A stretch of DNA of 64,000 nt from Planctomycetota bacterium (GCA_029550525.1 JAKPHF010000078.1:496001-560000); one strand, 5' to 3'; counted from the first letter of the stretch, positions 1 to 9,222 are shown. Notes: generated by a model not told the origin, from the sequence alone. A program made the numbers and translations.

Positions 1-1712
1 GCCTGCAGGGCCTCGAGCTGCTTTCGGGCGGCCTCGCTCTCCTGCAGGGCCTTGGCCTTGGCCGACTCGGCCTCGGCGCGGGCTCGCTCGGCCTCGCGCC
101 GCGATTGCAGCGTGCCGCGGATGGCCCGGTCGAGCTGCTGGTTCGACTGGCCCAGGTGCTTGCGGGCGGCGGCAATCACGCGCGGCGGCAGCCCCAGTCG
201 AGCGGCGATGTTGATCGCGTTGCTGTTGCCGGGCTCGCCGATCAGCAGGCGATACGTGGGCTGGAGCGTCTTGACGTCGAAATCGACGCAGGCGTTCTCG
301 GCCCGCGACTCGCGATACGCCACACTCTTGAGCACGCCCAGGTGCGTGGTGACCATGGCCGCACAGCGACGGTGCAGGAGTTCCTCGACGATGGCCTGGC
401 CGATGGCCGCCCCTTCGTCAGGGTCGGTGCCGGCGCCCAGCTCGTCGATGAGCACCAGCGTGTTGGGGCCGGCCTGCTTGAGGATGAGCAACAGCCGGGA
501 CAGGTGGGCGCTGAACGTGCTCAGCGACTGCTGGAGGCTCTGCTCGTCGCCGATGTCGATGAGCACTTCCTTGTAGATGGGCACGCTGCTGCCAGCTGCC
601 GCGGGAATGGGCAAGCCCGCCTGGGCCATCAGACAGCTCAGACCGACCGTCTTGAGGGCGACGGTCTTGCCACCGGTGTTGGGCCCGGTGATCACCAGGA
701 GGTCAAAGTCGTCACCCAGCCTCACGTCGATGGGCACCACCTCGCGCGATTCGCCCTTCCGCGCCGCCTCCTTGGCCAGGCGGACCAGCAGCGGATGTCG
801 GCTTTGCCGCAGGATCAGTTTGCGATCGGCGGAGATGGCCGGGCTCACCAACTGGTACGACCGGGCGAACCGCACTTTGGCCGTGATCAGGTCGAGCACG
901 GCCAGAGCGTCCATCGTCTTGAGGATTTCGTCGCGGTTAAGGTAGATCTGCTGCGTCAGGTGCGAAAGCAGCCGGCCGATTTCGACACTCTCGTCATGCT
1001 TGAGGGCGATGATCCGGTTGTTGAGTTCGACGGCGGCGGCGGGCTCGACGAACAGCGTGGCTCCGGAATCCGAGCTTCGGTGGACGATGCCGGGGATACG
1101 GCCGCGATGCTCGGCGGCCAACGGCAGGACCAGCCGATCATCGTGGAACGTGGCCTGGGGATAGCGGAGCAGCCGGGTGAGATTCCGGTCGCGCAGGAGG
1201 CGGTCGAACACGTGGCCGATGCTGATGCGGGCCTCGCTGATCTCGGTGCGGATGCGGCGCAGTCGTGCACTGGCGTCGTCGCGGACTTCGCCGTTGGCGC
1301 CGATGACTTGCCGGATGGCGTCGGCCAGCGTCTGGAAGTCGCCGATGCGCTCACACAACTCCCGCAGCCGGGCCGCCCCCGGCCGCAGCCGCTCGGCCCA
1401 GAGTACGATCCCGTGCGTGGCGGCGAGCGTCTCGGCCACCACCGCGAAATCGTCGGGCTCCAGACAGTGCGGCGGAACCGCCACGCGGACGGCCTCGCGG
1501 ATGTCGTGCACGCCCCCGAACGGTGGCAGATCCAGCTCGGCCGCGGCGTCCAGCATCTCCTGCAACTGTTCGTGCCACAGCCGGACCAGATCCCCCCGCG
1601 ACGTGGGCTTGACCTTCAGGGCCATGTCCCGCCCGAGAGCGCAGCTGGCATGTTCCGCCAGGATCTGACGGATGGCCTCGAACTCCAGCTTGTCCAGCGT
1701 ATGCGGATCCAC
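1..1712 (-). CDS. mutS2: MutS2 family ATPase/endonuclease (3' end beyond window)
   Basis: MutS2 is a MutS homologue that acts on branched DNA or collided ribosomes rather than on mismatches. The reading frame is open to the left edge, giving about 570 residues of a family usually near 780, so the C-terminal Smr nuclease domain lies outside the window. The N-terminus MDPHTLDKLEFEAI is typical of the family and fixes a GTG start at 1712. The MutS-type ATPase is clear: Walker A GPNTGGKTVALK near residue 341, Walker B LVLIDELGAGTDP near 420 and the TTHLG switch near 455, followed by the start of the Arg/Glu/Ala-rich coiled coil. No partner gene is adjacent. The upstream side is repeat-rich intergenic DNA. 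A long plus-strand open frame over the same bases is a high-GC shadow. Confidence 0.95.
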   Translation of the reverse strand, partial: MDPHTLDKLEFEAIRQILAEHASCALGRDMALKVKPTSRGDLVRLWHEQLQEMLDAAAELDLPPFGGVHDIREAVRVAVPPHCLEPDDFAVVAETLAATHGIVLWAERLRPGAARLRELCERIGDFQTLADAIRQVIGANGEVRDDASARLRRIRTEISEARISIGHVFDRLLRDRNLTRLLRYPQATFHDDRLVLPLAAEHRGRIPGIVHRSSDSGATLFVEPAAAVELNNRIIALKHDESVEIGRLLSHLTQQIYLNRDEILKTMDALAVLDLITAKVRFARSYQLVSPAISADRKLILRQSRHPLLVRLAKEAARKGESREVVPIDVRLGDDFDLLVITGPNTGGKTVALKTVGLSCLMAQAGLPIPAAAGSSVPIYKEVLIDIGDEQSLQQSLSTFSAHLSRLLLILKQAGPNTLVLIDELGAGTDPDEGAAIGQAIVEELLHRRCAAMVTTHLGVLKSVAYRESRAENACVDFDVKTLQPTYRLLIGEPGNSNAINIAARLGLPPRVIAAARKHLGQSNQQLDRAIRGTLQSRREAERARAEAESAKAKALQESEAARKQLEALQ

Positions 1713-2451
1713 GTGGATATTGTACGAAATCGGCGCTTCGCGCGCAACCCGCCGCCCGGTCCCGCGCCCCCTTCTCCTCTCCCCCTCCTTCTTCGACCAC
1801 GGATGACACGGACGAGCACGGATGCGAAAGGCGCGAACCGCCGAGGTCGCAGAGGAGCACAGAGGCGGGCCGGTCAGCTTTTCCTCTGTGATCCTCTGTG
1901 ACCTCAGTGGTTCACCCATCCGAGGAACGTGTTGCCGCGAACGTCATGGGCGACGATCATCGGATCGGTCTTTGCCCCCCGCTCAAGCGTCCGCCTTTGC
2001 CCCCCGCTCAAGCGTCCGCGGTGTCGGCCGGCCAAGGAAATGTCGCAACCGTTCAGCGTGTCCGTAGAGGTTCTGTACGAAGAGTGTTCCGAGCGGTCGC
2101 ATTCGTGGCAAGGCACAGGCAAGGTCTCTGTCACAGCATGGTGCGGGCGCAAGGGAATGCTATTCTTGCAGCGACTGCTATGGCGAGGTCTCCCGGCCCG
2201 AAGAAGGCATCCTGTTTCGCAACTAGCGCAAAATGCAACTGTTCTCTCAAAAATGACAAAAGCCGGACTATTTTCAGGCTAGACGCCAGTTTGATCGGCC
2301 GGATACCATTGGCCCACTCAGCACCAGCGATTCAACAGGCGAACGGGGCATTCTTGCCCGTGAGCAGTTCTGGGATAAGCGGGAAGTTTCTGCCCTGCAT
2401 GGGCACATTTGCCTCAAAGGGGATCCATTCTGTAGGACGTCGGAGACCAAC
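1713..2451. other. Intergenic region, repeat-derived, no gene seen
   Basis: This spacer between the divergent mutS2 and phosphoesterase genes holds a short ACCACGGATGACACGGA-type repeat (1796-1826), the first copy of the ~175-bp element (1831-1996), and then about 450 bases of lower G+C content. Open frames here have poor codon structure and no ribosome site, so none is called. The A/T-richer stretch 2230-2450 probably contains the promoter of the phosphoesterase, but no convincing -35/-10 pair was seen. Confidence 0.6.
1831..1996. repeat. Intergenic ~175-bp repeat element, copy 1
   Basis: A 31-base inverted repeat (1835-1865 against 1883-1913, four mismatches) surrounds a 17-base loop. It is followed by a tail containing GTTGCCGCGAACGTCATG and ending in GCTCAAGCGTCCG. 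Copies 2 (3490-3663) and 3 (5350-5524) share both the inverted repeat and the tail. The end motif GCTCAAGCGTCC is itself duplicated here (1980-2020). Confidence 0.85.
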
Positions 2452-3360
2452 ATGAAACGGAGTACGCGTCGAAATCTGTTGATCGGGTTTAGCTGGTTGT
2501 CGATCGCGCTTCTGGCATGCGGATGCGCTTCGAAAACGTGTACATTCATCGTTGCCTCCGACCTGCACGAGCCAACAAAACCGGGCAGCGGTACTCCGGC
2601 CGATTTCAGAATCATGGCCGAGGCTATTCGCAGCGTTGGGCCGGGGGAGTTCATGCTTACCCCTGGCGATCTGGGTTGTGCCGAACAGGTGCGGGCCACG
2701 CTGGACGAGCTCATGGGCCCGGAGTACCCGTGGTATGTTGTCCCGGGGAATCATGACATCGTCGAACCCGGATGCATGACCTGGATCCGACAAAACAACG
2801 AAGGCGGCAGAAAGCTTCCTCGCATCGTGCGGTCGGGGCCACCCGGCGCTGTCGAGACATGTTACTCCTTCGACTACGGCGACGCTCATTTCGTGGCCAT
2901 CAATGAGTATTACGATGGGCAGCACGATCAGCAGAAGGGTGGCGCCGTCAGCGACGCTCTGTATCGCTGGCTCGAGGAGGACCTGTCGTCGAATCGTAAG
3001 CCCATCATCTTTGTCTTCGGGCACGAACCGTATCTACCCCTGCCCGACATGGACACCGGCAGACTCCGTCATCGGGGCGATTCTCTGGACGCCAACCCGG
3101 CTGAGCAGCAGCGGTTCTGGTCCCTCCTCCGCGCCCACAACGTGACCGCGTTTATCTGTGGCCACACCCATTGCGTGTCCGTTGCCAAGTTCAACGGCGT
3201 GTGGCAGCTCAATTGCGGAATCACTTTCCAGCCGGCCAAGCCGGACGCGCTTGGCACTTTCTTGCGTATCCGCATCGATTCGGGCCGCGTCTTCTGCGAT
3301 GTCTATCGCGGGACCGGCTCGAAGCCCTGGGAGTTGACGTACTCGGAACAGCTGCGGTGA
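2452..3360 (+). CDS. Calcineurin-like metallophosphoesterase, probable lipoprotein
   Basis: A 302-residue secreted or lipid-anchored phosphoesterase of unknown substrate. The N-terminus is a signal sequence (KRSTRR followed by a hydrophobic run) ending in cysteines near residues 23-25, so lipidation is likely but the lipobox is imperfect. All motifs of the calcineurin-like metallophosphatase fold are present in order: SDLH (Asp37/His39), PGDLG (Asp73), GNHD (99-102), GHEP near 190 and GHTH near 237. These bind the two metal ions and phosphate. The gene stands alone, flanked by copies 1 and 2 of the intergenic element. Family members include phosphodiesterases, nucleotidases and phosphoprotein phosphatases, and the sequence does not decide among them. 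Confidence 0.88.
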   Translation: MKRSTRRNLLIGFSWLSIALLACGCASKTCTFIVASDLHEPTKPGSGTPADFRIMAEAIRSVGPGEFMLTPGDLGCAEQVRATLDELMGPEYPWYVVPGNHDIVEPGCMTWIRQNNEGGRKLPRIVRSGPPGAVETCYSFDYGDAHFVAINEYYDGQHDQQKGGAVSDALYRWLEEDLSSNRKPIIFVFGHEPYLPLPDMDTGRLRHRGDSLDANPAEQQRFWSLLRAHNVTAFICGHTHCVSVAKFNGVWQLNCGITFQPAKPDALGTFLRIRIDSGRVFCDVYRGTGSKPWELTYSEQLR

Positions 3361-4137
3361 GACAGGGCACACGGGGCCTTGGCTAGAACCGCGGCCCCTG
3401 GCGCAACTTGAACGCGATACGGCCACGGTGGAGCGGGGTGAAGGCGTAGCCCCGAAGAGACCTCGTCCATGGTGGCCAACGGAGAAAGTCGCGAACCGCA
3501 GAGGCCACAGAGGAGCACAGAGACGGACAGATCAGCTTTTCCTCTGTGATCCTCTGTGACCTCAGTGGTTCACCAGTTTGAGGGAACATGTTGCCGCGAA
3601 CGTCATGACCGACGGATCATCAGGTCCGTCTTTGCCGCCTGCTCAAGCCTCAGGTCTAAAGCCTACGAACTCAGGTTTCGGTCACATCGAAGGGGTCGTC
3701 TTACTGACGTGAGGGGCGGGCTTCCTAGTATCATTGGTCGCTGACAAACCGGCCACGGAAGGTCGAAATGGCCATTCCACCCATTCCCCTAACATGTTTC
3801 TTGCCCCAATGCCCTACACAATCACTCGCCATAACAGTTCGCTAACAAGATGGCATTCTCTTGGCGGCCTCCAGGAAGTACAAAGAGTTTGACATAAATG
3901 ACAATATTTTCATCTTCGTGTGCCGTTGCACGGGTTTAATCGCCGACCGATAGTATTCGACAAAGTCAACGTCCACTGCTCTTGCGGATGCGGTGACCGC
4001 CTCAAGCTGCACAGAAATTCGTCGCAGTTCAACTTCGCGTCCGGTGCGGAATCGCGAGCGCCGCTTTCGGCTCTCCGCCTATCGCCTGTGGACGTTTTCG
4101 GCGGCAGTCTCATGTAGTAACCACGAGGAGCTAGCCA
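3361..4137. other. Intergenic region with repeat copy 2, no gene seen
   Basis: After copy 2 of the ~175-bp element the composition drops to lower G+C (3740-3910), with a TTGACA hexamer at 3889-3894 but no matching -10 box at the right distance. Bases 3930-4120 return to high G+C without a credible reading frame. The region separates the phosphoesterase from the acyltransferase gene and presumably carries the promoter of the latter. Confidence 0.55.
3490..3663. repeat. Intergenic ~175-bp repeat element, copy 2
   Basis: Same architecture as copy 1: left arm from 3493, right arm CCTCTGTGATCCTCTGTGAC starting at 3541, a tail with GTTGCCGCGAACGTCATGAC, and a terminal CTCAAGCCTCAGGTCTAAAG. The terminal part matches the separate CTTGAGACCTGAGG repeat family found at 12.5, 26.8 and 39.3 kb, so the element looks composite. 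Confidence 0.85.
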
Positions 4138-5301
4138 ATGGGCAGTCTGGCCGTAAACGCCGATGGAAACCTGGCCGTCAAGGCCGGGATCACGAGTCAC
4201 GGGGTTTCCTCCCGACTGGTGGCGGTGGATGCGTTGCGGGGCTTCGATATGTTCTGGATCATCGGAATCGAAGGCTCCCGTGGTGTGGTCCGCGCAATCC
4301 GCCAAATCAGCGATTCGCCGGCCGTGGAATTCATCGCCCGGCAAATGTCTCATGCGAAATGGGAAGGCTTCACGTTTTGTGATCTGATTTTTCCGCTCTT
4401 CATCTTTGTCACCGGCATATCCATTCCGCTTTCGCTCACAAGGATCTTGGGCCAATCGGGGATGAGAGCGGTCTACTTCAGGATCATCCGTCGTTTCATG
4501 TTGCTTTATGCGCTTGGCGTGTTCTATTACGGCGGGCTGAGCCGGCCCTGGCCTGGCATCCGCCTGCTGGGCGTGCTCCAACGGATCGCGATCTGCTACC
4601 TTTTTGCCTCACTCATTTTCTGCCACTTCCGGCTCAAGGGAATACTGGCGATCTGTGCGACTATCCTCATCGGGTACTGGGCAATGATGACATTTGTTCC
4701 CGTCCCCGACGTGGGCGCAGGCTGTTTCGAACCAGGTCGCAACCTGGCGAATTACATCGACGCACAGTATTTGCCGGGGATAAAGGTGAGTGGGACGTGG
4801 GACCCGGAAGGGCTTCTCAGCACGCTGCCCGCCATCGGCACCTGCCTCCTCGGCGTCTGCGCCGGGATTCTTCTTCGGTCGCAGTCCCTGAGCGACTCCA
4901 AAAAGATCGCCATCCTGGCCATCGCCGGCGTGGCCGGGGTCGTGTTGGGCTACCTGTGGGGGCTCCAGTTCCCGGTCATCAAGAAACTCTGGACCTCGTC
5001 GTTCGTACTGGTGGCCGGAGGCTACAGCTGCCTGCTGCTGGCGGTGTTTTACCTCGTGATTGAGGTCTGGAACTATCGCATGTGGGCGCAGCCTTTCATA
5101 TGGATCGGGATGAACGCCCTGGCCTTATACCTGGCCTATCAGATTGTCGATTTCCAAAAGCTGGCGTCCCGGCTGGTTGGCGGCAATATCAAGGCGTGGG
5201 CCGGCAACTATGGCGACCTCCTGGTTTGCGTGACTGCCGTGGGACTCTGCCTCTGGCTGGCACGCTTCCTCTACTCGAAACGTGTGTTCATCAAGGCATA
5301 A
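4138..5301 (+). CDS. DUF5009 / heparan-glucosaminide acetyltransferase-like membrane protein
   Basis: A 387-residue polytopic membrane protein with about ten hydrophobic segments. The N-terminal block LVAVDALRGFDMFWI, the segment FTFCDLIFPLFIFVTG and the following SIPLSL are the hallmarks of the DUF5009/YeiB-NagX group, related to lysosomal heparan-alpha-glucosaminide N-acetyltransferase. These are thought to move acyl groups across the membrane onto amino sugars. The start at 4138 has GAGGAG about eight bases upstream. The first 25 residues form a non-hydrophobic extension before the conserved domain. The gene is flanked by repeat copies 2 and 3 and has no operon partner. The acceptor cannot be told from sequence, but an amino sugar is the family expectation. 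Confidence 0.87.
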   Translation: MGSLAVNADGNLAVKAGITSHGVSSRLVAVDALRGFDMFWIIGIEGSRGVVRAIRQISDSPAVEFIARQMSHAKWEGFTFCDLIFPLFIFVTGISIPLSLTRILGQSGMRAVYFRIIRRFMLLYALGVFYYGGLSRPWPGIRLLGVLQRIAICYLFASLIFCHFRLKGILAICATILIGYWAMMTFVPVPDVGAGCFEPGRNLANYIDAQYLPGIKVSGTWDPEGLLSTLPAIGTCLLGVCAGILLRSQSLSDSKKIAILAIAGVAGVVLGYLWGLQFPVIKKLWTSSFVLVAGGYSCLLLAVFYLVIEVWNYRMWAQPFIWIGMNALALYLAYQIVDFQKLASRLVGGNIKAWAGNYGDLLVCVTAVGLCLWLARFLYSKRVFIKA

Positions 5302-5349
5302 ACCCATTCTCGGCCGATCAGAATACGCCCGCAACGACGGATAAAGAGG

Positions 5350-5524
5350 GCGCGAACCGCCGAGGTCACAGAGGAGCACAGAGGCGGAGCAGCTCAACTT
5401 TTCCTCTGTGATCCTCTGTGACCTCGGTGGTTCACCAGTTCGAGAGAACGCATTGCCTCAAGCATCATCATCGACCGATCACCAGATCCGTCCATACTCC
5501 ACGCTCAAGCTTCAGGTCTAACGC
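5350..5524. repeat. Intergenic ~175-bp repeat element, copy 3
   Basis: Left arm 5354-5384 and right arm 5403-5433 form the most perfect inverted repeat of the three copies (both contain the AGGTCACAGAGGA core or its complement). The tail is more diverged (GAACGCATTGCCTCAAGCATC) and ends CTCAAGCTTCAGGTCTAACG. It lies 48 bases downstream of the acyltransferase stop codon, where it could act as a transcript-end hairpin. Confidence 0.85.
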
Positions 5525-5628
5525 CAGCCAGTGGGTTCGGATAACGGGACATCACTGATTTCGGATTTCGGTAGACGTGGTCGGATCGCCTCCAGAATCG
5601 TCGGACGGCGGATGTTTTTGGGTCAGCC

Positions 5629-6108
5629 GTGAGCCAATCGTGGGTCACCCATTGGCCTCCGCCCGTCGAGAAAAAACTCGCCTGGGCGATCCCTCCTTCC
5701 AAGGAACGACGTCTGGATCTCGCCGATAGCTGCCATCGCTGCCTGCTACCCGCCCCGGTCTTCGACCTCTTCCTGGGGGCGGTCGGGGCGCGCCTCCTGA
5801 AGCCGTCGCCCTCGTCCGCCGACAACTGGGCCTTCTGGTGCGCCTTCGTCCAGTACCTCCACATGTGCCCCGACGACCCGGAGCGGGGCTGGGGCCTGTT
5901 CGGCGGGTTTGGCTGGTCGCCAGGTAAATTGAACCCAGCCGAGCAGTTCTATCGCATCGGCCTGAGCGACAAAGGCGTGATTCCCACGCGTGCAGATGAG
6001 CCTCTGACAGCCAGGGCCCACGGCTCACTTCCGCGCACCGGTGCTCCAGACTTGATACAGCATCAAACGTGCTCGTCTCCACCGACGAGCTCAAGGGTAC
6101 ACACCTAA
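5629..6108 (+). CDS. Possible gene remnant of unknown family
   Basis: An open frame of 159 residues from a GTG codon. The middle part (residues 45-100, with DNWAFWCAFVQYLHMCPDDP and GWGLFGGFGW) has strong third-position G/C bias and protein-like composition with many tryptophans. The beginning and the last 40 residues look random. No ribosome site is visible and no family is recognised. It may be the decayed core of a former gene, or a chance frame. It lies in a repeat-rich spacer, which favours decay. Confidence 0.25.
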   Translation: MSQSWVTHWPPPVEKKLAWAIPPSKERRLDLADSCHRCLLPAPVFDLFLGAVGARLLKPSPSSADNWAFWCAFVQYLHMCPDDPERGWGLFGGFGWSPGKLNPAEQFYRIGLSDKGVIPTRADEPLTARAHGSLPRTGAPDLIQHQTCSSPPTSSRVHT

Positions 6109-6530
6109 GTCCATGGAGAAATCGAGTCGGTATCGGCTCAGGCGTCAAGCCCAGCAGCGGACGAAGCTTAAGCCTGCTGAAGCGGTCCGGGGAGCGAGGC
6201 ACGCGATCCAGCCTTCGGTCGCGTGAGGTCCCCGTGAGCAGCCGGCGGAGACGGCTTCCGCCGGGCGGATTCGGGCCGTTGGCGCAGAGTCTGCGCGGGG
6301 GGGAGGCAATCCTTGCGCGAAATGCTAAAGCTGTGCAGAGTTGCCCGAACTAGCGTCGATATACCTGGAGGTTATCGGACAACGATCGGCCGCCGGGGCC
6401 GGGGTTTTAGGTCCACCGCGCCTGGCCAGGAGCCGATAAATACTCGGCACGAGTCGAACGTCGCGTGGTGCCGCCGGTCCGTTGCCGGCCCGCGGGAGTT
6501 TGTCCGTTCGACGCGCAGGCGAGGTTTGAG

Positions 6531-7709
6531 ATGCGCATCCCGGTCAGAATATGGTTTCTGGGCGTCATGATCCTGTCGGCCGCCGTTATCGCCCTGCCGG
6601 CGGGGTGCGAATCCGCGCAGCAAGCGGAAATCGAGGTCGTGGTCGTGCCGCCACCGCCGCCCGAGCCGCAACTCACCTCGGCCGGCGACGTACACCTGAC
6701 GCTGTTCGGCGAGTTCCCCGACCGCCAGCGCGTGCCCTTCCATGCCCGGGCGGCCAGCCCCATGAAACAGCACACCTTCGAAACCGAAGGGGCGGATTTC
6801 GACGTGGATATCTCGCCGGACGGCAAGTATCTGGTGTTCGCCTCCACGCGTCACAGTGCCCAGCCGGATCTGTACCTCAAGACCGTCGACGGCCGGGCTG
6901 TCACGCAATTGACGGACGACCCCGCCGGGGACGTCCAACCCTGTTTCAGCCCGGATGGCCAATACGTCGCGTTCGCGAGTCACCGCTCCGGCAACTGGGA
7001 CCTGTGGATCGTCGGGCTGCAGGGCGGCCGCGCCACGCAGATCACGCATTCGCCGCAACATGAGGTGCATCCGTCGTTCTCACCGGACGGACGACAGCTG
7101 GCGTACTGCCTGTTCAATCAGCGGACCGAAACCTGGGAGCTGTGGGTGCTCAGCCTGGCCCACCCGGAATCCAAGAAGATGATCGGCCTGGGGCTGTTCC
7201 CCCGCTGGTCGCCCAAGTCCGACAGCATTGTTTACCAGAAGGCTCGCGAGCGTGGCGGCCGCTGGTTCAGCATCTGGCGAGTGGATCTGCGTAACGGCGA
7301 ACCCGGCTTTCCGGTCGAGTTGGCTGCCAGCTCGGAGATGGCGCTCATCCAGCCGAGCTGGAGCCCCGACGGCGCCTGGATCACGTATGGCACGGCTCAG
7401 TTGGGAACGGGCGACAGCGTATCCGAAGCGAGCGGCGGCGAGACCATGACCCGGGGCGACATCTGGGTGATTCGCGCCGACGGTTCTTCCGCCATGCAGT
7501 TGACGGATAGCGGGGTCAACTTCGGGTCGGTCTGGGGTCCGGATGGACGGATCTATTTCACCAGCCGACAGAACGGGTGCGAGAACATCTGGTCGGTTCG
7601 GCCGCTGGAACGATCGACCGACGAGTTGACGGCGGCGGCGCCGGCACAGGGTCCCTCGACGGCGTCCGGCGTGGTGGCCCAGCAGCCGGCACCAAAGATC
7701 GGCAGCTAG
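6531..7709 (+). CDS. TolB-like WD40/PD40 beta-propeller lipoprotein
   Basis: A 392-residue envelope protein. The start at 6531 is chosen because GAGG lies six bases upstream and the residues that follow form a clean lipoprotein signal ending in LPAGC (Cys near 26). After a proline run (PPPPPE) come repeated blades with the PD40 signature: DISPDGKYLVFAS, CFSPDGQYVAFASH, SFSPDGRQLAY and SWSPDGAWITYGT, each followed by a W-D/E-L-W type strand. This is the C-terminal propeller of TolB, but the TolB N-terminal domain is missing, so it is not a true TolB. A role in binding periplasmic partners at the outer membrane is inferred. The next gene encodes another lipoprotein and may be functionally linked. 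Confidence 0.85.
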   Translation: MRIPVRIWFLGVMILSAAVIALPAGCESAQQAEIEVVVVPPPPPEPQLTSAGDVHLTLFGEFPDRQRVPFHARAASPMKQHTFETEGADFDVDISPDGKYLVFASTRHSAQPDLYLKTVDGRAVTQLTDDPAGDVQPCFSPDGQYVAFASHRSGNWDLWIVGLQGGRATQITHSPQHEVHPSFSPDGRQLAYCLFNQRTETWELWVLSLAHPESKKMIGLGLFPRWSPKSDSIVYQKARERGGRWFSIWRVDLRNGEPGFPVELAASSEMALIQPSWSPDGAWITYGTAQLGTGDSVSEASGGETMTRGDIWVIRADGSSAMQLTDSGVNFGSVWGPDGRIYFTSRQNGCENIWSVRPLERSTDELTAAAPAQGPSTASGVVAQQPAPKIGS

Positions 7710-8022
7710 GCCAGGCCGGTCGCGGAGGGGGCGAGCGTCTTGCCCGCCCGAGGTCGACGGGACGCCCGTCGGCACGCTCACACCCGCGCCCGCAAAAGAG
7801 CCAAAAGCGCCTGGGGACGGCCCGAAAATCGTGGTCCCCATTGTCAAGGCGCTATCGCGAATAGACGAAGTTACTTCTGTCCTGGTCCGCGAATCAGTGG
7901 CGGGCCGAAAAGGACGCCGGCTCACGGATGGGCCGCGAGACACTGGAATCCGGACGTCAGGATTCGCCGATCGGCCGAAAACCGGCGGCGAGGCTCTGGT
8001 CCGGCAGAACAGGCGATCACGG
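7710..8022. other. Intergenic region with GGCGGGC..GCCCGCC-type repeat
   Basis: About 310 bases between two lipoprotein genes on the same strand. Bases 7727-7770 carry a degenerate member of the inverted GCGGGC-GTCTT-GCCCGC family. The rest has open frames without good codon structure. No terminator with a T-run was seen. Confidence 0.5.
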
Positions 8023-8760
8023 ATGATCGTGGGCGGATGCAGTTGGAACGGCCGGAATGCCGGTCGGCGCCGAAGTTTCGGGCGCCCCGGGCCGAAGATG
8101 GTGCCCGCGCTCCTGCTGGTCGCGCTGAGCTTTTCGGCCGGCTGCTCGCAGGACAAGCAGAAGGCCACGGTCGTGATGCCCTCGCTTCCGCCGGGCACGT
8201 CGATCGCGGTGGCACCGCCGATCAACGCCAGCGGCTCGCCCGATCTGGACACCGTGAAGGTGGCCGACCTGATGGCGAGCGAGCTGTCGAGCTTCCCGGG
8301 GATCGGGGTGATCGGCGTGAACCGGGTGCTGGCGGTCCTGGCCGAGCAGGGCGTGCCTCAGATTGTCTCGGCGGAACATGCCCTGGCCGTCTGCGACCGC
8401 CTGGGCGCCGACGCGATCGTGGTGTTCGCGGTGACCGAGTACAACCCCTACACGCCCGTGATCGGGCTGGTCGCGGAGTTGTACCGGCGGGAACGATCGC
8501 AGACGCCGATGGACCCGGTGGCAGCGTCGAGAATGGCCCGGCCTTTCCCGATGCCGCCGGAAGAGACGGGGCTGCGGCCCTGGGCTCAGGTGCAACGAAC
8601 GTTTAACGCCGAGCATGAGGCGATTCAGGACGAAGTGAGAGAATACGCCGACACTCGTGACGCAAACGAGACACCCTTCGGCTGGAGGAAGTACCTCGCC
8701 AGCCAGGAGTATTACCTGAGGTACTGCTGTTATTCGGTGGCCCGCGAGCTGCTGCAGTAG
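8023..8760 (+). CDS. Lipoprotein with TolB-N/CsgG-like domain
   Basis: A lipoprotein of about 245 residues. The hydrophobic stretch VPALLLVALSF followed by SAGC is a lipoprotein signal. The ATG at 8023 is preferred over that at 8098 because only the former supplies the positively charged n-region (RRRSFGRPGPK), but neither has a good ribosome site. The mature part (SIAVAPPINASG, VADLMASELSS, GIGVIGVNRVLAVLAEQG, DRLGADAIVVFAVTEY) follows the pattern of periplasmic assembly lipoproteins such as CsgG/FlgO/GNA1162-like proteins, where a strand-helix unit collects factors at the outer membrane. The C-terminal 80 residues are charged and not recognised. It follows the propeller lipoprotein and may work with it. 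Confidence 0.7.
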   Translation: MIVGGCSWNGRNAGRRRSFGRPGPKMVPALLLVALSFSAGCSQDKQKATVVMPSLPPGTSIAVAPPINASGSPDLDTVKVADLMASELSSFPGIGVIGVNRVLAVLAEQGVPQIVSAEHALAVCDRLGADAIVVFAVTEYNPYTPVIGLVAELYRRERSQTPMDPVAASRMARPFPMPPEETGLRPWAQVQRTFNAEHEAIQDEVREYADTRDANETPFGWRKYLASQEYYLRYCCYSVARELLQ

Positions 8761-8842
8761 ATCGGGGCCGCGATGTAAGGGCGGGCTGTTCCCCGCGTCT
8801 GGCCGGTCAGGCGATAACCTCGCCCGCGGCCGGGAGTGGCGC

Positions 8843-9049
8843 ATGAGTCTTGTCAGGCAACTGTCGCTGGTCAAGGGAGGCCATCGGTACGTCTTCCGCT
8901 ATCAGGCCGGTCGCGAGGCGGAAATCATCAGTGCTTTCGCTGACATGGCCGCCAATAGCGAGACCGGCTTCGACTGGTTCGATGCAGCGGTGCTCAGCTA
9001 CCAAATGGGCCGGCGGCTCGAGATGGATCTCGAGAAGGTTGCCGAGTGA
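8843..9049 (+). CDS. Small conserved-looking protein, unknown function
   Basis: A 68-residue protein with a ribosome site (GGGAG about eight bases before the ATG) and normal codon use. It begins with a short beta hairpin (SLVKGGHRYVFRYQAG) followed by two amphipathic helices (EAEIISAFADMAANSETGFDWFDAAVLSYQMGRRL), suggesting a compact alpha/beta protein. No known domain is recognised. It lies between the lipoprotein pair and the recombinase gene and may be independently transcribed. Confidence 0.6.
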   Translation: MSLVRQLSLVKGGHRYVFRYQAGREAEIISAFADMAANSETGFDWFDAAVLSYQMGRRLEMDLEKVAE

Positions 9050-9222
9050 CGCACTTACGACATTGCTAGAGAACGGGCCGGCCGGAGAGCCTCACGGATG
9101 AAGTCGGTCTACCGTTGCTTACAACGGCAGATGCCGTAGCCGGATCGCTTGCTGGGAATGCGAGTTGGCCGTCTAAGCCAGGTTGAGTCAACAATTGTTC
9201 GCCGCCGTGTGTTAGCAAGCAT

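Larger units (their letters stand above)
5302..6530. other. Long intergenic region with repeat copy 3 and a doubtful ORF
   Basis: About 1.2 kb with copy 3 of the ~175-bp element (5350-5524), a possible gene remnant (5629-6108, listed separately) and a 6110-6520 stretch of mixed composition without a credible frame or RNA-like fold. Open frames exist on both strands across 5500-6350, but their amino-acid sequences are Arg/Ser/Pro-rich shadows. Confidence 0.5.

Noticed and set aside
105..1901. 598-residue plus-strand open frame over mutS2
   Set aside because: It is antisense to a protein with intact MutS2 motifs. Its composition (Gln/Asp/Gly/Arg-rich, no motif) is that of a high-GC shadow.
3889..3894. 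TTGACA hexamer as -35 promoter of the acyltransferase
   Set aside because: No acceptable -10 box 16-18 bases downstream, and the distance to the start codon is over 240 bases.
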